Origin: an uncultured Woeseiaceae bacterium
GTDB taxonomy: Bacteria; Pseudomonadota; Gammaproteobacteria; Steroidobacterales; Woeseiaceae
Length of the DNA: 64,000 bases
Assembly: GCA_945788625.1 (NCBI GenBank)
Contig: CALZMQ010000006.1
Span: 1-64,000 of the forward strand
Reading direction: 5' to 3'
Shown: piece by piece, positions 47,464-56,343 of the stretch
Position numbering within the stretch: the stretch's first letter is position 1
Layout: each line of letters starts with the position of its first letter
The notes under the pieces: model-generated
What the model saw: the letters and a program-made list of their open reading frames with translations, nothing else
What the model was told of the DNA's origin: nothing
Databases searched by the model: none
Position numbers and translations under genes: made by a program

Positions 47464-49548
47464 ATGCACAAGCTGCTGGCGGCGTTACTGATCGGCGTAT
47501 TCGCGGGATCGCTTGCGACCTACTTCCTGCTGCCCGACGAATCGGCCACGCGTTTTTCCGAGCCGCCCGAGCGTGACATCCGGGACGTCCCCGAGATCAG
47601 TGCCGCCGAGGCGGAGATGCATCGCGAAGATCGCTATGCATCGATCAGGACCATCGAGGACACGCTGGCCTTGCCAAGCGATTTCGCGGAAACCGAAGCG
47701 CTTTACGTCATAGCGGGTCGCGCGGATTCCAACGAAGTGCAGAACCTGCTCCACCAGGCGGCGAGGATTCGCGATCGAAGCGATCGCAAGGCGGCCCTCG
47801 CCATCCTGTTCTTGCGGCTCACGGAAATGGACCCGCAATCGGCGCTGGCGATTGCCCGCACGCCGACTTTCAATGGCGACAAGTCCCATGAAAAAGCTGT
47901 TTGGATCGCGTGGGGCAGGCTCGACCTGGATGCCGCGCTGGCGGCGGCCGAGGATGGTGACACCGCGCAGAAAAACCGCGCCGCACAGGCACTGTATTCG
48001 TCACTGCGCAGTTTCGACGACGAAAAATCGAACAGGATCCAGTCGGTGCTCGAGGTTCGTCCCGGCCGCAGTGCCCGGGCGCAACGTCTCTATGCATTGG
48101 CGGACGAGTCGCCGGTCGCCGCCATCCGGTACATCGAATCGATGCCGTCGGTGAGCGACAGGCGCGAACACTTCGCCTGGCTCGGCTATCACCTCAGCCG
48201 GACCGGTGCAGCGGAACAATCCGACTACGCCGAACTGATCCAGTCGTCCGCCGGCCGGCAGCAATTTCAGCAGGCGCTGGATTCTTACGATTCCAGATCG
48301 GATCCCGAGGCGGCGCTGAGGAAAGTGCTTTCCAGGCCGATGAACAATCAAAGGCGAAGCCTTGCGTATACGGCGCTGCACCAGCTGGCCAAAACGAGTC
48401 CGGAGAAAGCCTTCGAGTACCTCGATCAGCTCACGGATCCGTCGATGAAGCGCGACCTCGGCATGGTCGTTGCGACGGCATTGGCAGGAAGCGATCCCCA
48501 CAAAGCGCTTGCATGGGCGCGGGAGCAGGATACATCGGGCAACCAGCAGTTGTTGCAGACCGTCGTCGCGCAAATCGCACAGCACGACCCGCAGTTGGCT
48601 TTGTCGGAGGCGCAGACGATTGCGAACAAGCAGGCGCGCGACCAGGCAATTTCAAGCGTTATTGCCAGCGTCGCGCAGAACGACCCGTCGCAGGCTGTAC
48701 AGATGCTAGAAGTGATCGCCGATCCTGATTCCCGCACGGCGACGCTGAACCAGCTCGCCTCGACCTGGGCGCAGTCCGATTTCGATGCGGCAGTCGACTG
48801 GGTGTCGTCACTGGACGCGGACGAGCAACGCGGCGCGTTACAACAAATGGGACAAAACCTGGTCTATGCGAACGTCGATCGGGCAATCGAACTCGTACAG
48901 CGGTTCCCGGCGGCCGATTCGCGGCGACTCAAGATACAGATCGCGCAAAACCTGGCGCAGAAGCGCACCGTCGAGGCCGCGCAGGCGTTCATCAACCAGT
49001 TCAAAGGTACGGATGACTATTCGAAACTGCAGGTCACGGTAATCTCCTCCGCGGCGAATACGGATCCGGCGAGGGCCATGCAGCTGGCCAAGTCGATACA
49101 GAATATCGAAGACAGGGACCAGGTTTACGCGGCGGTCGTCGGCCAGCAGGCCATGCGCGATCCGCGCAAGGCGCTGCAATGGCTGGAGTCCATTTCCGGC
49201 GACCAGGCGCGCAGCAGGGCGGTAATGCAGATCGCCCACGGCTGGTATTCACAGGATGCCGCCGCGGCCGAGGCCTGGTTGCACAGTCTGCCGCGCGGCG
49301 CTGTGCGAGACGATGCAATTGTCGCGACGATGTCGATGCGGCAAGCCTCGGCGGCGGACCCGACAAGCCTAATCGACAGCATCGGTGACCCGGCAAAACG
49401 AAAACAAGCGCTCCTGATGCGCGTGCAAATGCTGGCGCGCACGAATCCGGCTGAAGCCGAGCGCGTTCTCAACAGCATCGATATCAGCGATGCCGAACGC
49501 AGTCAGTATCGCAAGATGCTGGAGGGCGTTCATTTTATGTACGACTGA
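47464..49548 (+). CDS. periplasmic helical-repeat protein
   Basis: 694 residues: an N-terminal signal anchor (LLAALLIGVFAGSLATYFLLP), then almost entirely short helical repeats of about 30-35 residues, with recurring DP..A, DPSQAVQMLEVIAD- and A.A.V-type units. This is a solenoid scaffold with no catalytic motif seen. The ATG at 47464 is preceded by AGAGG eight bases upstream; a GTG nine bases earlier is possible. Function unknown. Confidence 0.72.
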   Translation: MHKLLAALLIGVFAGSLATYFLLPDESATRFSEPPERDIRDVPEISAAEAEMHREDRYASIRTIEDTLALPSDFAETEALYVIAGRADSNEVQNLLHQAARIRDRSDRKAALAILFLRLTEMDPQSALAIARTPTFNGDKSHEKAVWIAWGRLDLDAALAAAEDGDTAQKNRAAQALYSSLRSFDDEKSNRIQSVLEVRPGRSARAQRLYALADESPVAAIRYIESMPSVSDRREHFAWLGYHLSRTGAAEQSDYAELIQSSAGRQQFQQALDSYDSRSDPEAALRKVLSRPMNNQRRSLAYTALHQLAKTSPEKAFEYLDQLTDPSMKRDLGMVVATALAGSDPHKALAWAREQDTSGNQQLLQTVVAQIAQHDPQLALSEAQTIANKQARDQAISSVIASVAQNDPSQAVQMLEVIADPDSRTATLNQLASTWAQSDFDAAVDWVSSLDADEQRGALQQMGQNLVYANVDRAIELVQRFPAADSRRLKIQIAQNLAQKRTVEAAQAFINQFKGTDDYSKLQVTVISSAANTDPARAMQLAKSIQNIEDRDQVYAAVVGQQAMRDPRKALQWLESISGDQARSRAVMQIAHGWYSQDAAAAEAWLHSLPRGAVRDDAIVATMSMRQASAADPTSLIDSIGDPAKRKQALLMRVQMLARTNPAEAERVLNSIDISDAERSQYRKMLEGVHFMYD

Positions 49549-49635
49549 GCAATCGACACTCAAACCGAACAATCGACACTGATCAGGTCTCTTCTGAGAG
49601 CCGAGGCCTATCCGCATCCGGTTACGCAGATCGAT

Positions 49636-51132
49636 TTGTTCGAAACTCACATTTCGTGGGTGCTACTCACGGGTCCATTTGCATACAAGATCAAGAAGGC
49701 GTTGCGGCTGGACTTCCTCGATTTCAGCACGCTGGAGTTGCGACGCCATTATTGCCGTGAGGAGCTGCGTCTGAACCGGAGCCTGGCGCCCGAACTCTAC
49801 CTCGACGTTGTGCCGATTCGGAGCCTCGATGATCGGGTCTCGATCGGGGGCGAAGGCCGAATAATCGAATACGCCGTGAAAATGACGCAGTTTCCGCAGG
49901 ACGCTCAGCTCGACAGGCAACTCGATGCCGGCCTGTTGCGGATATCCGACATGAGCAATCTCGCCGAGACCATCGCCGGCTACCATCGCCGCGCGAGCCG
50001 GCTGGAGTTCCCGGGAAACGAAGAGGCAATGCAGAGGGTCCGGGGACCGATGCTGGAAAACTTCCCACTGGTCCGGCAACTGGAACACATGGACGTTTTG
50101 CAGCGCATACACGACTGGACTGAACGCAGCCTTTGCGAACTGGAGCCTGTACTTATTGAACGGTGCAGGAACGGATTCGTCCGGGAGTGCCACGGCGACC
50201 TGCACCTCGGCAACCTTGTCCGCATGCCGGGAGGCATCGTCGCCTTCGATTGTGTCGAATTCAGCACAGAGCTTCGTACGATCGACGTCATTAGCGATGT
50301 CGCGTTTCTTGTCATGGACCTGGTTGCCCGGGCGCGCCAGGATCTCGCGTACGTGTTCCTCAATCGCTACCTGGAATGCACGGGCGACTACCCGGGAATG
50401 GACTTACTCGGCCTGTATTTCGTCTACCACTGCATGATACGGGCCAAGGTCGCCGCCATCAGAAGCGCCGAACGCGATGACGAGTCAGAGCGCCGGCACG
50501 ATCTCGATGCGCTGCGGCACGATCTCGCTGTTGCCATCCGGTGGATCGACCCACCCGCTCCAAGGCTGGTAGCGATGCACGGTTACTCGGGTTCCGGCAA
50601 AACCTGGCTTTCTGAGCGGCTCATGCCGGTGTTACCGGCTATCCGTATTCGATCGGATATCGAAAGGAAACGGATGCTCGGTATCGACGAGACGGCGAGC
50701 AGCGCAGCGCGACCCGGCTTCGGTACTTACACGGAACGGGCGCGCTCCGAGGTCTATGAAACATTGCTGCACAGGGCCGAGCGACTGCTGCGAGCGGGTT
50801 ACAACGTTATTCTCGATGCCTCGTTCCTGCGCGCGGCCGACCGGCAGGCCGTCGAAGCGCTCGCACGCGAAATCGGTGCTGCATTCGCCTTTGTAGACTC
50901 GGATGCGGAGCACGACGAACTCGCGCGCAGGCTGCAAAGAAGAAGCGCGTCAGGAGTCGACGCCTCCGAGGCCGATACGCAGGTACTCGAGTATCAGTAC
51001 CAGAATGCCGATCCTCTGAGCACAACAGAACGACGCCACACGTTGACAGTTTCGACAGCTACGGACGTCGACGTCGATAACCTCGTCAAGAAGATTCTGC
51101 ACTTGGTACCGTTATCACCATGCGGCAAGTAG
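49636..51132 (+). CDS. APH-type kinase fused to P-loop ATPase domain
   Basis: 498 residues from the TTG at 49636. The N-terminal half is an aminoglycoside-phosphotransferase-like domain with CHGDLHLGN (185-193) and FDCVEFS; the C-terminal half is an AAA/P-loop kinase with HGYSGSGKTWL (315-325). Homologous sequence seems to continue upstream in the same frame (LRAEAYPHPV), but no ATG, GTG or TTG occurs between the preceding stop (49548) and 49636. The real start may be CTG at 49579 or ATC at 49552. Its end overlaps the sigma-factor gene by 13 bases. Confidence 0.82.
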   Translation: MFETHISWVLLTGPFAYKIKKALRLDFLDFSTLELRRHYCREELRLNRSLAPELYLDVVPIRSLDDRVSIGGEGRIIEYAVKMTQFPQDAQLDRQLDAGLLRISDMSNLAETIAGYHRRASRLEFPGNEEAMQRVRGPMLENFPLVRQLEHMDVLQRIHDWTERSLCELEPVLIERCRNGFVRECHGDLHLGNLVRMPGGIVAFDCVEFSTELRTIDVISDVAFLVMDLVARARQDLAYVFLNRYLECTGDYPGMDLLGLYFVYHCMIRAKVAAIRSAERDDESERRHDLDALRHDLAVAIRWIDPPAPRLVAMHGYSGSGKTWLSERLMPVLPAIRIRSDIERKRMLGIDETASSAARPGFGTYTERARSEVYETLLHRAERLLRAGYNVILDASFLRAADRQAVEALAREIGAAFAFVDSDAEHDELARRLQRRSASGVDASEADTQVLEYQYQNADPLSTTERRHTLTVSTATDVDVDNLVKKILHLVPLSPCGK

Positions 51133-51683
51133 ACGGCCGAAGCGACGCGGAACTTGTCGGACTATGCAATTCAGGCAGTCGCCGCGCAGCCATTGATGCA
51201 TTCCAGGTGCTGTACACCCGCCATAGAGACTACGTCTTACGCGTTGCGTTCCGGTACGTCCGCGATACCGACCTGGCGCTCGATGTACTGCAGGAGACCT
51301 TCACCTACCTCCTGCGCAAGTTTCCGCCGCCCGGAAACGGGCTGGTGCTCAATGCGCAGCTGCAGACGCTGCTTTACGTTGCGGCGAAGAACAACGCTAT
51401 TTCATTGCTGCGAAAAGAGAGCAGGACCGAGGCGAACGGCAGGTTCGATCCGGAGCAAATGCCGGCGCCCGCGTATCGGGACGACAGCGATCTCGGTCGC
51501 CTATTGACTGGTCTCGCACCCGAACAGCGGGAGGTCGTCACCTTGCGCTTCGTCGACGACCTGGCGCTGCAGGACATCGCCGAAATCCTCGACATACCGC
51601 TCGGCACCGTCAAGTCACGCCTGCACACGGCCGTTCAGGCAATGCGTAACTCGCCGTATGTAAAAGACTTTTTCGATAAATGA
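51120..51683 (+). CDS. ECF-type RNA polymerase sigma factor
   Basis: 187 residues. Region 2 is YVLRVAFRYVRDTDLALDVLQETF, and region 4 carries LALQDIAEILDIPLGTVKSRLHTA, the recognition helix. Between them is the usual ECF linker. It starts within the last codons of the kinase gene. The next gene is a single-pass protein with a cytoplasmic N-terminus, the layout expected for its anti-sigma factor. The ECF group is not identified. Confidence 0.9.
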   Translation: MRQVDGRSDAELVGLCNSGSRRAAIDAFQVLYTRHRDYVLRVAFRYVRDTDLALDVLQETFTYLLRKFPPPGNGLVLNAQLQTLLYVAAKNNAISLLRKESRTEANGRFDPEQMPAPAYRDDSDLGRLLTGLAPEQREVVTLRFVDDLALQDIAEILDIPLGTVKSRLHTAVQAMRNSPYVKDFFDK

Positions 51684-51727
51684 ACCTTTTCGGAGCTTGC
51701 CGCGCTTAAACTAGCAAGGAGCGCGGA

Positions 51728-52132
51728 ATGAAGCACGAAGAAGACTACGACGAGCAACTGCCCGATTCGCTGATCGGGGAACTCAAAACGGCAGACAAGC
51801 CGGATTCGCTTATCAGCGCGAAAGTGGACAGGACGATCGCTCGCCTTGCACGTGAGCAGTTTTCGCCTCGGGCGGAAAGGCGCCGACTGCGCGCGCCCGT
51901 TTGGTACGCCGCTGCTGCCTCCGTCGCGCTCGCCCTGTTTTTGCTGCAAATTCAGCTACGGCCGGATAGCGGCAGCGCTGGAATGTACAGCGACGTCGAC
52001 GAATCCGGCCAGATCGATATCGCCGACGTGCTGGCTCTCGCGCGCCGTGACGACCGGACGATCACGCAGTCTGAGCTCGACGCGTTTGCCATGCATGTGG
52101 TGTCGCTGGACGAAAGTGGAGACGACACGTGA
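51728..52132 (+). CDS. putative anti-sigma factor with dockerin-like calcium loop
   Basis: 134 residues: a cytoplasmic charged N-terminus (1-56), one transmembrane helix (57-76), and a periplasmic tail. In the tail, residues 89-107 read DVDESGQIDIADVLALARR. This follows the dockerin/EF-hand calcium loop pattern, with acidic or polar residues at positions 1, 3, 5, 9 and 12 and the hydrophobic LALLKR-like end. Its position directly after the ECF sigma factor suggests it is the anti-sigma. The next gene overlaps its stop. Confidence 0.65.
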   Translation: MKHEEDYDEQLPDSLIGELKTADKPDSLISAKVDRTIARLAREQFSPRAERRRLRAPVWYAAAASVALALFLLQIQLRPDSGSAGMYSDVDESGQIDIADVLALARRDDRTITQSELDAFAMHVVSLDESGDDT

Positions 52133-52581
52133 AGCGGTTGCGAGCCATCGTAGTTTTTGCGTTTCTGTTTGCGGCGGCGTCCGCAACGGCCGATTCAGAA
52201 GCTCGTTTCGCCAGCGTCGACGTATTCATTGAGTCCGCATACCCGGTGGCCGCGTGGCAATTCGAATTCACGCCGATCGGTAATGACGCGCAGGTAGTAG
52301 GTGTCGAGAGCGGCGACAGCGACGCTTTCAACGATGCCCCTTATTACGATCGCGACGCCGTGCAACAGGGCCGGGCCGATCGAATCGTCGTTGCCGACTA
52401 CTCGCTGGCCGACGAAAGCGAGTTGCCGAGCGGGCGCGTTCGTGTGACGACGCTGCACTTGATGCTGTACGGCGATGACACGCCCGAATTCGATACGCAG
52501 CTTGTAGTGGCGGCGTCTTACCAGGGAACCAGGATAAACGCAGAGATCAGCATCGAATTCTCTGCAGGGAGCAAGCAATGA
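52129..52581 (+). CDS. secreted beta-sandwich protein (cohesin-like)
   Basis: 150 residues with a signal peptide (cleavage near ATA-DS). The mature part is beta-rich: VDVFIESAYPVAAWQFEF, VVGVESGDSDAF, PSGRVRVTTLHLML. These strands resemble the opening and middle of cohesin domains (YpVagfqF, VvsVtpGd, dGvlatltF). If so, it could bind the dockerin-like loop encoded just upstream. The similarity is by eye and weak. Confidence 0.6.
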   Translation: MKRLRAIVVFAFLFAAASATADSEARFASVDVFIESAYPVAAWQFEFTPIGNDAQVVGVESGDSDAFNDAPYYDRDAVQQGRADRIVVADYSLADESELPSGRVRVTTLHLMLYGDDTPEFDTQLVVAASYQGTRINAEISIEFSAGSKQ

Positions 52582-54776
52582 GCAAGCGCATTCGGATTCA
52601 CTGGCGGTGGCTGGCCGCATTCGGCGCGACAGCAACGCTGATCGCCGGGTGTGCGTCGACGACCACTCCTGAGCCGGCAACGGAGCCTGCAATTGGCACC
52701 GGCAGTGCCGAGAAGCGGGAGGGAGACCTTGTTCTCGAAGAGGTGGTCGTAACGAGCAACCGAGCTGGCGCTGAGTCTCAAGCGCCGCAAGGGCAGGCCA
52801 TGGCAGCGCCAGGGCCGCGCCAGGTATACGCACTTTCCGCTTTCAACAATGTAGCGGGCGACGCGTTGCCGTACGAGGGCGACGAAGAGATCTGGGTGAT
52901 CCAGGCCGCGAAACAAGTCGTATCGGATCCGTCGGCGGACGAACCGGGTTCCGGTGCGATGCTGGCTGTTATCGATACGGAAAAGGTCCCTCTGCCGCTG
53001 CGGCATACGGACGTGAAGGCGCAGATCAACGGCTATATCAGCAGCGTAAACGTGCGCCAGGAGTTCTCGAATCCCTTCGACAGCAAGATCGAGGCGGTCT
53101 ACATGTTTCCGTTGCCGGAGAAAGCTGCCATCACCGAATTCCTGATGGTGATCGGGGATCGCAAGATCCGCGGCATCCTGCGCGAGAAGGAAGAGGCCAG
53201 GGCAATCTACGAAGCAGCACGTTCGCAGGGGTACCGCGCGAGCCTTCTCGTGCAGCATCGCCCCAACATATTCGAGCAAAAAGTCGCCAACATCGAGCCC
53301 GGCAAGAGTATCGATGTGGACATCAAGTACTTCCACACGCTGGCGTACAACGACGGCTGGTATTCCTTCGTACTGCCGACAGTCGTGGGGCCGCGCTACA
53401 ACCCGCCGGAAAGCAGTGACCCGGTGCTGGCTTTGCCGCGCAGCGATACGGGTTCGTCGGGCACGGCCGTGAGGTACCTGCGGCCGGAGGAACGATCCGC
53501 GCATGACCTTGAGATCGAGGTTCAAATCGACGCGGGAGTGGCGATCGAAGATTGGCGCTCTTCGCACGAGATAGCGACTTCGCGCCCCGGCGCTGAAACG
53601 ACGCTGGTGCGGCTTGCCGGTAAGTCCACCATTCCCAATCGCGATTTCGTACTCGATTTCAAGGTCGCCGGAAATACGACGAAATCGGACCTGCTGACCT
53701 ACGTCGATCCGGAATCGCAACAGGGCTATTTCACGTTGATGCTGTACCCGCCCGAGGCGACCGATGACCTGGCGCGACAGGACATGGAAATGGTGTTCGT
53801 CATCGATACGTCGGGGTCGATGCGGGGCAAACCCATCGAGCAGGCGAAAGACGCCGTCAGGGCGGCGTTGGACCGCCTGCAACCGGGCGACACCTTCCAG
53901 ATCATCCGTTTCTCGGACAACACCAGCCAGTTCGGCCGTACGCCGGTACCGGCGACGAAACGGAACCTCGAACGGGCGCGGCAGTACCTTGCCAATCTGA
54001 GCGGCGGCGGAGGTACGCAAATGATCGAGGGCGTGCGCGCCGCTCTCGACTTTCCGCATGACCGGTCCCGCCTGCGATTCGTGTCATTCCTCACTGACGG
54101 CTACATTGGCAACGAGACGGATATCCTCGCTGCAGTCGGCGCGCGCATCGGGTCCTCGCGTGTCTTCAGTTTCGGCGTAGGCTCGTCGGTCAACCGCTAC
54201 CTGATGGAGCGTATGGCCAAGGCAGGAAGGGGCGCCGTCGCCTACCTGGGCCCGACGGAGTCCGGGCGCGAGGTAATGGACGGATTCTTCAATCGCATCA
54301 GCCACCCGGCGCTGACGGACGTCAGGATCGACTGGCAGGGCATGTCAGTCAGCGACGTTTATCCGGCGGCGCTGCCCGATCTGTTCGTTGGCCGGCCAGT
54401 TGTCGTTACCGGCAAGTACCAGGGCGTCGCGAGCGATGTCGCTGTGCTTGGCCGGCATCAGAACAGGGACCACCGAATGACTGTCGAAAGCAATGCCCAG
54501 AGTACCGGAGCGCCGTACCTGGCCAAGATCTGGGCGCGCATGCGCATCGCCGAACTCACGGATCGACAGGCGTGGGGTACGGCCTCCTACGAAGAAGTTG
54601 CCGCTGCCATCAAGGCAACGGCGCTGGAATACCAATTGATGTCCGACTACACCTCATTTGTTGCGGTGGACGCGTCGCAGCGCACGGAAGGCGAATTCGG
54701 GACAACCGTCCACCAGGCCGTGCCGGTGCCTGACGGAGTGCGCTACGACACGACGGTCAACGAGAATCAGGAGTAA
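52578..54776 (+). CDS. VIT and VWA domain lipoprotein
   Basis: 732 residues. Lipobox LIAGC (C25). Residues 51-62 (LVLEEVVVTSNR) match the TonB-box-style EEVVVT signature of TonB-dependent receptors. A VIT domain spans about 135-265, and a VWA domain from about 404 carries MIDAS DTSGSM (D410, S412, S414). Such proteins are surface or periplasmic adhesion/assembly factors; proteobacterial relatives include marine sortase-type targets, but no LPXTG-like tail is seen. It follows the cohesin-like gene with a four-base overlap. Confidence 0.85.
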   Translation: MSKRIRIHWRWLAAFGATATLIAGCASTTTPEPATEPAIGTGSAEKREGDLVLEEVVVTSNRAGAESQAPQGQAMAAPGPRQVYALSAFNNVAGDALPYEGDEEIWVIQAAKQVVSDPSADEPGSGAMLAVIDTEKVPLPLRHTDVKAQINGYISSVNVRQEFSNPFDSKIEAVYMFPLPEKAAITEFLMVIGDRKIRGILREKEEARAIYEAARSQGYRASLLVQHRPNIFEQKVANIEPGKSIDVDIKYFHTLAYNDGWYSFVLPTVVGPRYNPPESSDPVLALPRSDTGSSGTAVRYLRPEERSAHDLEIEVQIDAGVAIEDWRSSHEIATSRPGAETTLVRLAGKSTIPNRDFVLDFKVAGNTTKSDLLTYVDPESQQGYFTLMLYPPEATDDLARQDMEMVFVIDTSGSMRGKPIEQAKDAVRAALDRLQPGDTFQIIRFSDNTSQFGRTPVPATKRNLERARQYLANLSGGGGTQMIEGVRAALDFPHDRSRLRFVSFLTDGYIGNETDILAAVGARIGSSRVFSFGVGSSVNRYLMERMAKAGRGAVAYLGPTESGREVMDGFFNRISHPALTDVRIDWQGMSVSDVYPAALPDLFVGRPVVVTGKYQGVASDVAVLGRHQNRDHRMTVESNAQSTGAPYLAKIWARMRIAELTDRQAWGTASYEEVAAAIKATALEYQLMSDYTSFVAVDASQRTEGEFGTTVHQAVPVPDGVRYDTTVNENQE

Positions 54777-54778
54777 AC

Positions 54779-55528
54779 ATGAGAAAGACGATATACCTTG
54801 CGGCGATTGCTATCGTCGGTCTGGGTGGATGCGGGCAACATTACATGACGCCGGGTGGCGGTGTGTCCATGTTGGAGATTACCGACGCCGATCTGAAAAC
54901 CTACTACGAGACCAGGCCGGCAGCAGCGTTTCCGGCGAGTATAGCGGTTGTTCGCGTACAGGACTCCGGCTACCAGTCCAGGTCGCACCATGGCTACGGG
55001 CACGGCCGATACACGGTCATTACAACGCGGGATATCGAGACCGACGAACATTTCGAGAAACTCCAAAGCCTGGCCAACGTTCGCGGCGTCGCACCAATCG
55101 GGCGCATGTTGATCCCTGTGAACGCGAACACGGTCAAAGACCTGCGCGTACCCGCCGCCAAGCTGCACGCGGACATGATCCTCGTGTACTCGGTAGATAC
55201 ATCCTTCAACGTCGATGGAAAGCAACTCGGGCCGTTGTCACTGATTTCTCTCGGCCTGATACCGAATAAGAAAGCGCACGTTACGGCGACGGTCGCCGGG
55301 GTACTGGTCGATGTGCGTACGGGCTACATCTACGGCACGACCGAGGCGACCGATACACAGCAACAGCGCGGCACCATCTGGTCGACCCAGACGGCTATCG
55401 AGACCGCGCGCATGAAAGCCGAGCGGAACGCGTTCGGGGGATTCGTCGGTGAGTTCGAGAAGCTCTGGGCCGTTGTCGAGAGTAATTACGGCGACAAAGC
55501 AGATGTGCAATTGTCCGATGCCCGGTAG
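54779..55528 (+). CDS. hypothetical lipoprotein
   Basis: 249 residues. Lipobox LGGC. The mature protein has an alpha/beta character, with SIAVVRVQDSGYQ near the start and VLVDVRTGYIYGTTEATD in the middle, resembling secreted proteins that pack against peptidoglycan-associated partners. No family is identified. It starts two bases after the VWA gene, so it is likely part of the same operon. Confidence 0.65.
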   Translation: MRKTIYLAAIAIVGLGGCGQHYMTPGGGVSMLEITDADLKTYYETRPAAAFPASIAVVRVQDSGYQSRSHHGYGHGRYTVITTRDIETDEHFEKLQSLANVRGVAPIGRMLIPVNANTVKDLRVPAAKLHADMILVYSVDTSFNVDGKQLGPLSLISLGLIPNKKAHVTATVAGVLVDVRTGYIYGTTEATDTQQQRGTIWSTQTAIETARMKAERNAFGGFVGEFEKLWAVVESNYGDKADVQLSDAR

Positions 55529-55603
55529 TGTGTAAGGCTGGCGGGACACCGACGTCGCCACGAGGTGCCGGACGATGTTTTCAATTCAATCGAGGAACTG
55601 AGA

Positions 55604-56305
55604 ATGTTGAGATTGTTTTGGGTGGTATTGCTCCTGAGTATGGGTACATGCGCAATGGCCGATGAATTGGCGCGAACGGTAACTGTGACCGGCATCGGGA
55701 CTGCGCAGGTCGAACCGGATCTCGCGACGCTGCGAATGTCCATCATCGCCCGGGAACCGACGCTTGCAGCCGCGCAGAAGGGAGCGGCGGACGTGACCGC
55801 CAAAGTCCTCAAGATGACCGACCGCATGAACATCGACCGCGACCAGGTCGACACGACGGGAGCATCGGTACGGCCGGACTACCGGTGGAACCGCGATAAG
55901 GAAGAGCAGGAACTGCGCGGCTATATAGCGGAACGCCAGATTTCGGTGGAAATTGACGATCTGGACATGCTCGGTGCCGTTGTCGAGGGGGCGGTCAAGG
56001 CCGGCGTGAACCAGGTGTCACCGCCGCAACTGGATAGCAGCAAGCGCAAGGAGACCTATCGGCAGGCGCTGCGCGCGGCCGCGGAAGATGCGAAGGCGAA
56101 CGCATTGCAACTCGCTGGCACGCTGGGCGCTGACGTTGGACAGGTCATCAGTATCAATTACGGATCTCCCGCCCCGCGGCCACCTGTACCGTACGCCGCC
56201 GGCGTCCGAGCCATGGCCGCTGAGTCGGATGCGATCGAAAGCTACAACGCCGCGGATCTCAGTTTCGATGCCCGGGTGACCGTCGTATTCGAACTGACGG
56301 ACTGA
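55604..56305 (+). CDS. SIMPL-domain (DUF541) periplasmic protein
   Basis: 233 residues: a signal peptide, then a SIMPL domain with TVTVTGIGTAQVEPDLATLRMSI and the C-terminal DLSFDARVTVVFEL strand. These BP26/OMP28-like proteins oligomerise in the periplasm and are linked to envelope stress. The ATG at 55604 has GAGG upstream. It ends the sigma/VWA array and converges with the aminotransferase gene. Confidence 0.85.
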   Translation: MLRLFWVVLLLSMGTCAMADELARTVTVTGIGTAQVEPDLATLRMSIIAREPTLAAAQKGAADVTAKVLKMTDRMNIDRDQVDTTGASVRPDYRWNRDKEEQELRGYIAERQISVEIDDLDMLGAVVEGAVKAGVNQVSPPQLDSSKRKETYRQALRAAAEDAKANALQLAGTLGADVGQVISINYGSPAPRPPVPYAAGVRAMAAESDAIESYNAADLSFDARVTVVFELTD

Positions 56306-56343
56306 CTACACTCTGATCGATTCTCGCGATCCGGACCGGCGGC

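Noticed and set aside
52518..54059. A long minus-strand frame opposite the VWA gene
   Set aside because: No domain is seen and the plus strand has clear VIT and VWA motifs.
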